Part shown: one piece after another, positions 1-6,485 of the stretch
Layout: every line of letters starts with the position of its first letter
Numbering within the stretch: position 1 is the stretch's first letter
From: JAMWZF01 sp041628615
GTDB taxonomy: Bacteria > Pseudomonadota > Alphaproteobacteria > Rhodobacterales > Rhodobacteraceae
DNA length: 15,234 nucleotides
Direction: 5' to 3'
NCBI GenBank assembly: GCA_041628615.1
Contig: JBFKOW010000080.1
Coordinates: 1-15,234 of the forward strand
Program-made: the position numbers and the translations under genes
Notes under the pieces: model-generated
Seen by the model: only the letters and a program-made list of their open reading frames with translations
What the model was told of the DNA's origin: nothing
Databases searched by the model: none

Positions 1-782
1 TCCTCGGCATGATGTACTACTATGTGCCGAAGCAGGCCAACCGGCCTGTCTATTCATACCGCCTGTCGATCATCCACTTCTGGGCGCTGATCTTCCTCTA
101 CATCTGGGCCGGTCCGCACCACCTGCACTATACCGCGCTGCCCGACTGGGCCTCGACGCTCGGCATGGTGTTCTCGGTGATCCTGTGGATGCCCTCCTGG
201 GGCGGCATGATCAACGGCCTGATGACCCTGTCGGGCGCCTGGGACAAGATCCGGACCGACCCGATCATCCGGATGATGGTGATCTCGCTCGGCTTCTACG
301 GCATGTCGACCTTCGAGGGGCCGATGATGTCGATCCGGGCGGTCAACTCGCTGTCGCACTACACCGACTGGACCATCGGCCACGTCCATTCCGGGGCGCT
401 GGGCTGGAACGGGATGATCACCTTCGCGGCGCTCTACTTCCTGACGCCGCGGCTGTGGAACCGGACCCGGCTCTACAGTCTGGCGATGGTGAACTGGCAC
501 TTCTGGCTCGCCACCATCGGCATCGTCCTCTACGCGGCGTCGATGTGGGTGACCGGGATCATGGAAGGGCTGATGTGGCGGCAGGTCGACGCCAACGGCT
601 TCCTCGTGAACTCCTTCGCCGACACCGTCAGCGCCAAGTACCCGATGTACATCGTGCGCGGGCTGGGCGGGGTGCTCTACCTCGCCGGGGCGCTGATCAT
701 GGTCTACAACCTGTGGATGACGATCCGCGGCAAGGCGGAGACCGTCCGCCAGGCCCCGGCCGCCGTCAGCCCCGCCGAATAA
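1..782 (+). CDS. ccoN: Cytochrome cbb3 oxidase subunit I (CcoN), C-terminal part, 5' truncated
   Basis: This is the catalytic heme-copper subunit that reduces O2 to water in the inner membrane; only about the last 260 residues are present, and the reading frame is open from base 3 with the true start upstream of the window. Numbering from the ATG at base 9, H37-H38 in the motif GPHHLHY are CuB ligands, and Y31, six residues before them, is the family's TM7 tyrosine that cross-links to the remaining CuB histidine. H125 and H127 in GHVHSG are the axial ligands of heme b3 and heme b, and E103 in STFEGPM is the conserved channel glutamate. These positions are all offset by 220 from the Pseudomonas stutzeri numbering as I recall it, which supports an intact C-terminal half. 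Several hydrophobic membrane helices are evident. The stop at 780-782 overlaps the Shine-Dalgarno sequence of ccoO. Identification is secure; the N-terminal heme b ligand and the first CuB histidine lie outside the window. Confidence 0.97.
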   Translation, partial: LGMMYYYVPKQANRPVYSYRLSIIHFWALIFLYIWAGPHHLHYTALPDWASTLGMVFSVILWMPSWGGMINGLMTLSGAWDKIRTDPIIRMMVISLGFYGMSTFEGPMMSIRAVNSLSHYTDWTIGHVHSGALGWNGMITFAALYFLTPRLWNRTRLYSLAMVNWHFWLATIGIVLYAASMWVTGIMEGLMWRQVDANGFLVNSFADTVSAKYPMYIVRGLGGVLYLAGALIMVYNLWMTIRGKAETVRQAPAAVSPAE

Positions 783-794
783 GGAGCGCGAGCA

Positions 795-1523
795 ATGGCC
801 ATCCTTGAAAAGCATAAGGTCCTTGAAAAGAACGCCACGCTGCTCCTCGCCGCCTCCTTCGCGGTGGTGACCATCGGCGGGATCGTGGAGATCGCCCCCC
901 TCTTCTACCTCGAGAACACGATCGAGGACGTGGAGGGGATGCGGCCCTACTCGCCGCTCGAACTGACCGGCCGGGACATCTACATCCGCGAGGGCTGCTA
1001 TGTCTGCCACTCGCAGATGATCCGGCCGATGCGGGACGAGGTCGAGCGCTACGGGCACTACTCGCTCGCCGCGGAATCGATGTACGACCACCCGTTCCAG
1101 TGGGGATCGAAGCGGACCGGGCCGGATCTCGCCCGGGTCGGCGGCCGCTACTCGGACGAATGGCACGTGCTGCACTTCACCGATCCGCAATCGGTGGTGC
1201 CGGAATCGGTGATGCCGAAATACGGCTACCTCGCCGACACCCTGATCGAGCCCGACCACATCGACGAGCTGCTGGCGACCCACCGTCTCGTCGGCGTGCC
1301 CTACACCGACGAGATGATCGAGAATGCCCGCGTCGACTTCGTGTCGCAGACCGATCCGAACTCGGACGGCTACGACGGGGTGCTCGAACGCTATCCCGGG
1401 GCCCAGGTGCGCAACTTCGACGGTGCGCCGGGGATCTCCGAGATGGACGCCCTGATCGCCTACATGCAGATGCTCGGGGCGCTGGTGGACTTCTCCACCT
1501 TCACCCCCGACGCCAGCCGCTGA
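795..1523 (+). CDS. ccoO: Cytochrome cbb3 oxidase subunit II, monoheme cytochrome c (CcoO)
   Basis: CcoO is the membrane-anchored monoheme c subunit that passes electrons from CcoP to the CcoN active site. The 242-residue product is of normal family length. It has an N-terminal membrane anchor at about residues 16-36, then a periplasmic domain with one heme-binding motif, C68-Y-V-C71-H72, inside the family-typical stretch EGCYVCHSQMIRP. A methionine in ESVMPKYGYL is the likely distal heme ligand. The start ATG is set by a strong AAGGAG at 781-786, eight bases upstream, which overlaps the ccoN stop. This implies coupled translation within ccoNOQP. No oddities were seen. Confidence 0.97.
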   Translation: MAILEKHKVLEKNATLLLAASFAVVTIGGIVEIAPLFYLENTIEDVEGMRPYSPLELTGRDIYIREGCYVCHSQMIRPMRDEVERYGHYSLAAESMYDHPFQWGSKRTGPDLARVGGRYSDEWHVLHFTDPQSVVPESVMPKYGYLADTLIEPDHIDELLATHRLVGVPYTDEMIENARVDFVSQTDPNSDGYDGVLERYPGAQVRNFDGAPGISEMDALIAYMQMLGALVDFSTFTPDASR

Positions 1524-1536
1524 CGGGGGCGCCGAG

Positions 1537-1734
1537 ATGGATACCTACTCTCTGTTGAGGGAAATCGCCGACAGCTGGGTGCTGCTCCTGCTGTTCGTCT
1601 TCTTCGTCGGCACCTGGGCCTGGGCGTTCCGGCCCGGCTCCCGGGCGCTGCACAGGGACGCGGCCAACGTGCCGTTCCGGCACGAGGACAGTCCCGCCGA
1701 CGACACCACCGATCGCACGGAGGCCCGGTCATGA
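1537..1734 (+). CDS. ccoQ: Cytochrome cbb3 oxidase small subunit (CcoQ/FixQ)
   Basis: This 65-residue single-pass membrane protein stabilises the cbb3 complex and is not catalytic. The N-terminal half carries one transmembrane helix (about residues 14-32, rich in L, V and F, followed by TWAWAFRPGSR). The remainder is a short charged cytoplasmic tail, as is usual for CcoQ. It starts 13 bases after the ccoO stop, with only a weak ribosome site. Its TGA at 1732-1734 shares bases with the ccoP ATG at 1731 (ATGA), so CcoQ and CcoP are probably made by translational coupling. Identification rests on the position between ccoO and ccoP, the size and the helix-plus-FRPGSR pattern. Confidence 0.93.
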   Translation: MDTYSLLREIADSWVLLLLFVFFVGTWAWAFRPGSRALHRDAANVPFRHEDSPADDTTDRTEARS

Positions 1735-2639
1735 GCACCGACAAGAGCAAGAACAAGACCGAGGACAAGGTCAACGAACACGGCTACGGCACCACCGGCC
1801 ACGAATGGGACGGCATCGAGGAGTGGAACAACCCGATGCCCAAGTGGTGGGTCTGGACCTTCTACGCGACCATCGCCTGGGGCCTGATCTACACCATCGC
1901 CTACCCGGCCTGGCCGCTGGTGGAGCGCGCGACCGGCGGCTTCCTCGGGTTCTCGACCCGGGCGCAGGTGGCCGAGGACATCGCCGCGGTCGAGGCCCGC
2001 AACGCCGAGATCAACGCCCGGCTGGCCGAGGTCGAACTGGCCTCCATCGCCGATGAGGCGGACCTGCACGGCTACGCCATCAACGCCGGCGCGGCGGTGT
2101 TCCTCGCCAACTGCTCGCAGTGCCACGGATCCGGCGCGGCGGGGGCAAAGGGGTTCCCGAACCTCCTCGACGACGACTGGCTCTGGGGCGGCTCCATCGA
2201 GGAGATCGCGTTCAGCGTCGAGCACGGCATCCGCAACGAGGACAGCCTCGACGCCCGCTGGTCCGAGATGCCCGCCTTCGGCCGCGACGGAATCCTGACC
2301 GACGCCGAGATCGACCAGGTGGTGCAATACGTCCTGTCGCTGTCGGGGGCCGACCACGACGCGGCGCTGGCGGCGCCGGGCGAGGCGCTCTACCTCGACA
2401 ACTGCGCCTCCTGCCACATGGAGGACGGCTCGGGCGAGACCGCGCTGGGCGCGCCGGCGCTGAACGATGCGATCTGGCTCTACGGCGGCGATGTCGCCAC
2501 GCTGACCGAGACGGTGCACAACTCGCGCTTCGGCGTGATGCCGCCCTGGTCGCAGGAGTTCCGGCCCGCCGGCGGCCTGACCCGGGCCGAGATCAACGCG
2601 GTCGCGGCCTATGTCCACCAGCTCGGGGGCGGCGAGTAG
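1731..2639 (+). CDS. ccoP: Cytochrome cbb3 oxidase subunit III, diheme cytochrome c (CcoP)
   Basis: CcoP is the entry point for electrons from soluble or membrane cytochrome c into the oxidase. The 302-residue product has a hydrophilic N terminus, a transmembrane helix at about residues 37-60 (KWWVWTFYATIAWG region), and two tandem class I cytochrome c domains in the periplasm. The heme motifs are C128-S-Q-C131-H132 and C225-A-S-C228-H229. Each is followed by the related pattern of a DDxWLWGG or DAIWLYGG segment, with candidate axial methionines in SEMPAFG and GVMPPWS. A GGAGG at 1719-1723, inside ccoQ, provides the ribosome site. The gene ends the structural operon and is followed by a hairpin-rich gap. 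Confidence 0.97.
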   Translation: MSTDKSKNKTEDKVNEHGYGTTGHEWDGIEEWNNPMPKWWVWTFYATIAWGLIYTIAYPAWPLVERATGGFLGFSTRAQVAEDIAAVEARNAEINARLAEVELASIADEADLHGYAINAGAAVFLANCSQCHGSGAAGAKGFPNLLDDDWLWGGSIEEIAFSVEHGIRNEDSLDARWSEMPAFGRDGILTDAEIDQVVQYVLSLSGADHDAALAAPGEALYLDNCASCHMEDGSGETALGAPALNDAIWLYGGDVATLTETVHNSRFGVMPPWSQEFRPAGGLTRAEINAVAAYVHQLGGGE

Positions 2640-2642
2640 CCC

Positions 2643-2798
2643 CCTCGCACCGAGGCACGACGACACTTCGGGGACCGGGTCTTGCGGCCCGGTCCTCGCC
2701 GTTTCCGGGGCCTTTCGGGCTCCGTTGCGCGCGGCGGCTCCGACCGCGCGCCGGGTTAGGGCGGCGTTTGGGGTCGTCACCGGAGTATCGCGCCGCCC
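2643..2798 (+). other. Series of five consecutive inverted repeats in the ccoP-cyclase gap
   Basis: The 167-base gap between ccoP and the cyclase gene contains five non-overlapping inverted repeats in a row. They are: 2643-2655 (5 bp, 3-base loop); 2670-2697 (10 bp, the probable terminator); 2706-2724 (CGGGGCC with GGCTCCG, 5-base loop, one G-T pair); 2727-2751 (GCGCGCGG with CCGCGCGC, perfect, 9-base loop); and 2759-2798 (GGGCGGCG with CGCCGCCC, perfect 8 bp, 24-base loop). The last one ends nine bases before the cyclase ATG. The pairings were read directly. Whether they act as terminators, RNA-stability elements or a structured 5' leader is inference, and high GC raises the chance of accidental stems. 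Confidence 0.5.
2670..2705 (+). terminator. Probable terminator of ccoNOQP
   Basis: A 10-bp stem (GGGGACCGGG at 2670-2679 with CCCGGTCCTC at 2688-2697, one G-T pair) encloses an 8-base loop. It is followed by GCCGTTTCC, which has only a three-T tract. It begins 30 bases after the ccoP stop. The stem is strong but the T tract is weak, so termination may be partial and allow read-through into the diguanylate cyclase gene. A smaller perfect hairpin, CCTCG-CAC-CGAGG, lies just upstream at 2643-2655. Confidence 0.45.
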
Positions 2799-2806
2799 GA
2801 GAAACC

Positions 2807-4531
2807 ATGTTGGCGGAGAAGATGCCAGTTTCGTCCGGCCTGACCGAAACCGCCCGCGCCGGACTGCGACGATTGGCCGGGCGGACCGACCTTCTCGCCG
2901 TGCTGTCCGGCATGGCCGAGGCCGCGCTGGTCACCGACGACGAGGGCCGCATTCTCTGGATCAACGCTGCCGCCGAGGACCTGCTGGGCTTCCGGCCGGA
3001 CGAATTGCGCGGGCGTGACCTGCGCACCCTGACCGCCGACCCCGAGGCCGGACCGGCAGGTGCCGGCGGCATGGCGGCGGGGCCGGACGCCTGGGCAGTC
3101 GGTTTCCCGCCCCGCCCGGTCCGGTTCCGTCACAGGTCCGGGAAGATCCTCGCCACCAAGACCTCGCTTTCGCCGATCCGCCTGAACCGGCGCGGCCCGG
3201 CCGCCGGAACCCTTGCGGTGATCCGGGACGCGACGCCGGCCGACCGGATGCACGAGTCGCTGTCCCGGCTGTCCGGGATCGCCGCCGACCGGACCCTCCG
3301 CGGCGCGCGCCGGATCGCGGCGATCCTGCGGGTCGGCTGCGACCATTTCGGACTGCCCTGGGGGAGCGTGGCGCAGGTCGCCGGGGAAACCGCGACGCTG
3401 CGCCACGATCTGTCCTTCGACGGCCCGCCGCTCCGGCCGGGCAGCGCCTTGCCCGTCGCCGACCTGCTGCTGGTCGAGACGTTCCGGTCGCCCGACCCGG
3501 TGATGCGGTCCGATATCGACGATGCCGCCGGCGGGGCGGCCGGGTCCGGGGCCGATCGGGTCGCGCCGTCCCGCGTTGTCAGCAGCCATATCGGTGCCCG
3601 TCTGGTGGTGGACGGCGCCGCCGTCGGCGTCACCTGCTTCAGCGGCCCGGACGCCCGGCCGGACTTCTCCCGCACGGATGCCGACCTGGTCCGCTTGCTG
3701 TCATCCTTGATCGCGCACGAGGTGGACCTGCAGCAGACCCGCACCCGGCTGACCCTCGAAGCCTCGACCGACTGGCTGACCGAGGCCCTGAACCGCCGGG
3801 CTTTCCTGCCGCATCTGAGCAAGGCGCTCGGGGACCGGCGGCGCGGCGGTCTGACATCGACGCTGGTCCTGCTCGACCTCGACCGGTTCAAGGACGTGAA
3901 CGACCGCTACGGCCATGTCGCCGGCGACAAGGTGCTGCGGATCGCGGTGAGCCGGATCGGGCGGGTCTCCCGCGCGGGCGGCGTCGTCGGCCGGCTCGGC
4001 GGCGAGGAATTCGGGGTGCTTCTGCACGGGGCCGACGCGGATCGCGGGCGGATCCTGGCCGAGCGGATGCGGCGGGCGCTGTCGGACGAACCGATCGTCA
4101 CCGACGAAGGCTGCAGCCTGACCGTCACCGCCAGCTTCGGGGTCGCCGAGGCCGATCCGGGCCACGAGCGGGCCGAGCACTGGCTCGCCGCCGCCGACAA
4201 GGCGCTCTACGAGGCCAAGGCGAAGGGGCGGGACCGGGTGATCTTGACGGCCCGGCCGCCGCGACCCCCGCCCGCCGTGTCCGGACCCGAGCCCGCGGTC
4301 TGCCCGCTGCTCCGCCTGGGGGCGGTCGACGCGCAGACCTACAACGACGTGCGTCATCTCTGCGAAAGCAATGGCGCCGCGGACGCCGTCCCGTCCCGCG
4401 ATGGCGGGGGCGTGCCCGCCCGGCCGGCGGCGGGGCCGGCCCAGCCGGTGCCGGTCACATCGTCGCGGGACGACGATGACCCGGCAATGGCGTTTGACCT
4501 GCATCAAGGCCGCCATCAGTCTCGGGGATAA
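2807..4531 (+). CDS. Soluble PAS-GAF-GGDEF diguanylate cyclase between ccoP and ccoG
   Basis: The predicted product (574 residues) makes the second messenger c-di-GMP from two GTP. A PAS-like domain spans about residues 30-141, with the signature LVTDDEGRILWIN. A GAF-like domain covers about 160-305 (CDHFGLPWGSV to SHIGARLVVDG), and a GGDEF domain about 318-478. The active site reads G398-G399-E400-E401-F402, with metal-binding D357 in LLDLDRFK, so it should be catalytic. The product-inhibition I-site, normally RxxD, is R389-A-G-G392, so the aspartate is missing. No signal peptide or membrane helix is seen, which points to a cytoplasmic protein. After the GGDEF domain comes a roughly 95-residue Pro/Gly/Ala-rich tail without a recognised domain; its coding bases contain the FNR site of ccoG. 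The start was chosen as the first ATG after a long stretch with no start codon in frame; ATG 2822 is an alternative, and neither has a strong Shine-Dalgarno sequence. The sensed signal is unknown. Domain calls are firm for GGDEF and PAS, less so for GAF. Confidence 0.9.
   Translation: MLAEKMPVSSGLTETARAGLRRLAGRTDLLAVLSGMAEAALVTDDEGRILWINAAAEDLLGFRPDELRGRDLRTLTADPEAGPAGAGGMAAGPDAWAVGFPPRPVRFRHRSGKILATKTSLSPIRLNRRGPAAGTLAVIRDATPADRMHESLSRLSGIAADRTLRGARRIAAILRVGCDHFGLPWGSVAQVAGETATLRHDLSFDGPPLRPGSALPVADLLLVETFRSPDPVMRSDIDDAAGGAAGSGADRVAPSRVVSSHIGARLVVDGAAVGVTCFSGPDARPDFSRTDADLVRLLSSLIAHEVDLQQTRTRLTLEASTDWLTEALNRRAFLPHLSKALGDRRRGGLTSTLVLLDLDRFKDVNDRYGHVAGDKVLRIAVSRIGRVSRAGGVVGRLGGEEFGVLLHGADADRGRILAERMRRALSDEPIVTDEGCSLTVTASFGVAEADPGHERAEHWLAAADKALYEAKAKGRDRVILTARPPRPPPAVSGPEPAVCPLLRLGAVDAQTYNDVRHLCESNGAADAVPSRDGGGVPARPAAGPAQPVPVTSSRDDDDPAMAFDLHQGRHQSRG
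4458..4478. repeat. Perfect 8-bp inverted repeat upstream of the FNR site
   Basis: CATCGTCG at 4458-4465 and CGACGATG at 4471-4478 form a perfect palindrome around a 5-base spacer. It lies inside the poorly structured 3' tail of the cyclase gene, 15 bases before the FNR-type box of ccoG. It could be a second operator for the ccoG promoter, an RNA hairpin near the end of the cyclase message, or chance in coding DNA. Only the symmetry is observed. Confidence 0.45.
4494..4507 (+). promoter_or_regulatory. FNR/FnrL-type binding site (anaerobox) for ccoGHIS
   Basis: The sequence TTGAC-CTGC-ATCAA differs at one base from the FNR consensus TTGAT-N4-ATCAA. Its centre (4500.5) lies 88 bases before the ccoG ATG, leaving room for a transcription start near 4540. 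A candidate -10 element, TAAAAG at 4529-4534 (four of six matches to TATAAT), overlaps the cyclase stop codon at the spacing expected for an activator bound near -41. FNR control of cbb3 assembly genes is established in Rhodobacter and rhizobia. The site lies within the 3' coding end of the cyclase gene, in a locally AT-richer stretch. Confidence 0.75.
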
Positions 4532-4587
4532 AAGACTCACGCGAGCCTCAGGTTTTGGTTCGCGAGGTCGAATCACCCCGGAACGCC

Positions 4588-6018
4588 ATGTCACCGCAAG
4601 ACCCCCCGAGTCTCTACGCCGCCCGCGAGCCGGTCTTTCCCCGCAAGGTCAGCGGCTTCTTCCGCCGGATGAAGTGGTGGATCATGATCGTCACGCTCGG
4701 CATCTACTACCTGACGCCGTGGATCCGCTGGGACCGGGGGCCGGACCTGCCGGACCAGGCCGTCCTCGTGGATCTCGCCGGCCGGCGGTTCTTCTTCTTC
4801 TGGATCGAGATCTGGCCGCACGAATTCTATTTCGTCGCCGGGCTGCTCATCATGGCCGGGCTGGGGCTGTTCCTGTTCACCTCGGCGCTGGGCCGGGTCT
4901 GGTGCGGCTATGCCTGTCCGCAGACCGTCTGGACCGACCTCTTCATCCTCACCGAGCGCTGGATCGAGGGCGACCGGAACGCCCGAGTCCGGCTGTGGAA
5001 CGCCAAGTGGGACGCCCGCAAGATCCGGCTGCGGCTGGTGAAATACGCGCTCTGGGCGGTCATCGGGCTGGCCACCGGCGGGGCCTGGGTGTTCTACTTC
5101 GCCGACGCGCCCACCCTTGCGACGGACCTGGTGACCGGGCAGGCGCACCCGATCGCCTACACCACCATGGCGATCCTCACCGCGACGACCGTGTTCATGG
5201 GCGGCATCGCCCGCGAGCAGGTCTGCATCTACGCCTGCCCCTGGCCCCGGATCCAGGCCGCGATGATGGACGAGGACACCATCACCATCGGCTACCGGGA
5301 CTGGCGCGGCGAGCCGCGCGGCAAGCACCGCAAGGCCGAGGCGGCCGCCGACCTGGGCGACTGCATCGACTGCATGGCCTGCGTCAACGTCTGCCCGATG
5401 GGCATCGACATCCGAGACGGCCAGCAGATGGAGTGCATCACCTGCGGCCTGTGCATCGACGCCTGCGACGACATCATGGCCAAGGTGGGCAAGCCCCGCG
5501 GCCTGATCGACTATTTCGCCCTGTCCGACGAGACCCTCGAACGGGTCGGCGGCACCGCCAAGCCGGTGCGCAAGCACATCCTGCGGCCGCGCACGATCCT
5601 CTACACCTCGCTGTGGTCGCTGATCGGGGTGGCGCTGCTGTTCGCGCTGTTCATCCGGGCCGACATCGAGATGACCGTCGCCGCGATCCGCAACCCGACT
5701 TACATCACCCTGTCGGACGGGTCGGTGCGCAACACCTACGACGCCCGGATCCTCAACAAGCACGGCGAGGCGCGGTCCTTCCGGCTGACCCTGACCGGCG
5801 ACCCGGCGCTGCGGATCAGCCTCGAGGGCACCCCCTACGAGACCATCGATGTGCCCGCCGACACCACCTTCCGCCAGCGGGTCTACGTCACCGCCCCGGC
5901 CGGGTCCGACCCCGCCGAGACCGCCCGCACCGATTTCCGGCTCTGGGTCGAGGACGTCGGCAACGGCGACCGGGCCCACCGCGACACCCACTTCAACGGC
6001 AAGGGGACCGAGCAATGA
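4588..6018 (+). CDS. ccoG: Cytochrome cbb3 oxidase accessory protein, polyferredoxin (CcoG/RdxB/FixG)
   Basis: CcoG is an inner-membrane iron-sulfur protein of cbb3 biogenesis, reported to act as a cupric reductase supplying Cu(I) for CuB assembly. The 476-residue product has several membrane helices in its N-terminal half. Membrane-associated cysteine pairs are C106-G-Y-A-C110-P and C213-I-Y-A-C217-P. A classic 2x[4Fe-4S] ferredoxin domain follows: C259-x2-C262-x2-C265-x3-C269 and C283-x2-C286-x2-C289-x3-C293, the second ending CD rather than CP. A further helix near residues 340-360 leads to the beta-rich FixG C-terminal domain. ATG 4588 was chosen because MSPQDPPSLYAAREPVFPRKV matches the usual CcoG opening; an in-frame TTG at 4555 would add 11 residues within the expected promoter leader. 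It begins 56 bases after the cyclase stop and overlaps ccoH by ATGA. Confidence 0.96.
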   Translation: MSPQDPPSLYAAREPVFPRKVSGFFRRMKWWIMIVTLGIYYLTPWIRWDRGPDLPDQAVLVDLAGRRFFFFWIEIWPHEFYFVAGLLIMAGLGLFLFTSALGRVWCGYACPQTVWTDLFILTERWIEGDRNARVRLWNAKWDARKIRLRLVKYALWAVIGLATGGAWVFYFADAPTLATDLVTGQAHPIAYTTMAILTATTVFMGGIAREQVCIYACPWPRIQAAMMDEDTITIGYRDWRGEPRGKHRKAEAAADLGDCIDCMACVNVCPMGIDIRDGQQMECITCGLCIDACDDIMAKVGKPRGLIDYFALSDETLERVGGTAKPVRKHILRPRTILYTSLWSLIGVALLFALFIRADIEMTVAAIRNPTYITLSDGSVRNTYDARILNKHGEARSFRLTLTGDPALRISLEGTPYETIDVPADTTFRQRVYVTAPAGSDPAETARTDFRLWVEDVGNGDRAHRDTHFNGKGTEQ

Positions 6019-6485
6019 GCGACCGAACGATCACCGGCCGGCACGTGGCGCTGGGCTTCGTCGGCGCCTTCGGCGTCATCATCGCGGTCAACATCGCCCT
6101 CGCGGTCAGCGCGGTGCGCACTTTCCCGGGCCTGGAAGTCAAGAACTCCTACGTCGCCAGCCAGCAGTTCGACCGCGACCGCGCGGCGCAGGAGGCGCTG
6201 GGCTGGGAAGTCGCGGCCAGCGTGATCGGCGACGAACTGGTCCTGACCTTCGCGGGCGCGGCGGGGCCGGTGGAGCCGGTGATCGAACGCGCGGTGTTCG
6301 GCCGGGCGACCAGCGTCGCCGCCGACCAGGTCCCCGACTTCCGCTTCGACGGCACCGCGTTCCGGGCCCCGGTCACCGCCGGGCGCGGCAACTGGAACCT
6401 GCGGATCGAGGCCCGCGCCGCCGACGGCACCCTGTTCCGGCAGCGCATCGTCGTGCCGGTCCGCGACGGCGCGGACGGCGCATGA
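6015..6485 (+). CDS. ccoH: Cytochrome cbb3 oxidase assembly protein CcoH/FixH
   Basis: CcoH is a single-pass membrane protein needed for stable cbb3 assembly and found associated with the oxidase subunits. The 156-residue product has a transmembrane helix at about residues 12-34 (ALGFVGAFGVIIAVNIALAV). The FixH-typical junction TFPGLEVKNSYVASQQF and a beta-rich periplasmic domain follow. AAGGGG at 6001-6006 is a good ribosome site. The ATG overlaps the ccoG stop (ATGA at 6015-6018), and the stop overlaps the ccoI ATG in the same way. Both overlaps indicate strict translational coupling in the assembly operon. Confidence 0.94.
   Translation: MSDRTITGRHVALGFVGAFGVIIAVNIALAVSAVRTFPGLEVKNSYVASQQFDRDRAAQEALGWEVAASVIGDELVLTFAGAAGPVEPVIERAVFGRATSVAADQVPDFRFDGTAFRAPVTAGRGNWNLRIEARAADGTLFRQRIVVPVRDGADGA

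Noticed and set aside
54..1283. Antisense open frame (409 codons) opposite ccoN and ccoO
   Set aside because: It has no domain, signal peptide or ribosome site. The plus strand carries conserved heme and copper ligands.
2643..2798. Known riboswitch class in the cyclase leader
   Set aside because: I could not match the stems or loops to the conserved core of any riboswitch I know, so only the structure is reported.
2120..2806. Upstream extension of the cyclase reading frame into ccoP
   Set aside because: The frame is open but reads Arg/Gly-rich shadow sequence within ccoP and the hairpin region. The PAS-containing protein starts sensibly at ATG 2807.
4555..4587. TTG start adding 11 residues to CcoG
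   Set aside because: The extra residues do not resemble CcoG and fall in the expected leader just downstream of the FNR-driven promoter. ATG 4588 gives the family-typical N terminus.
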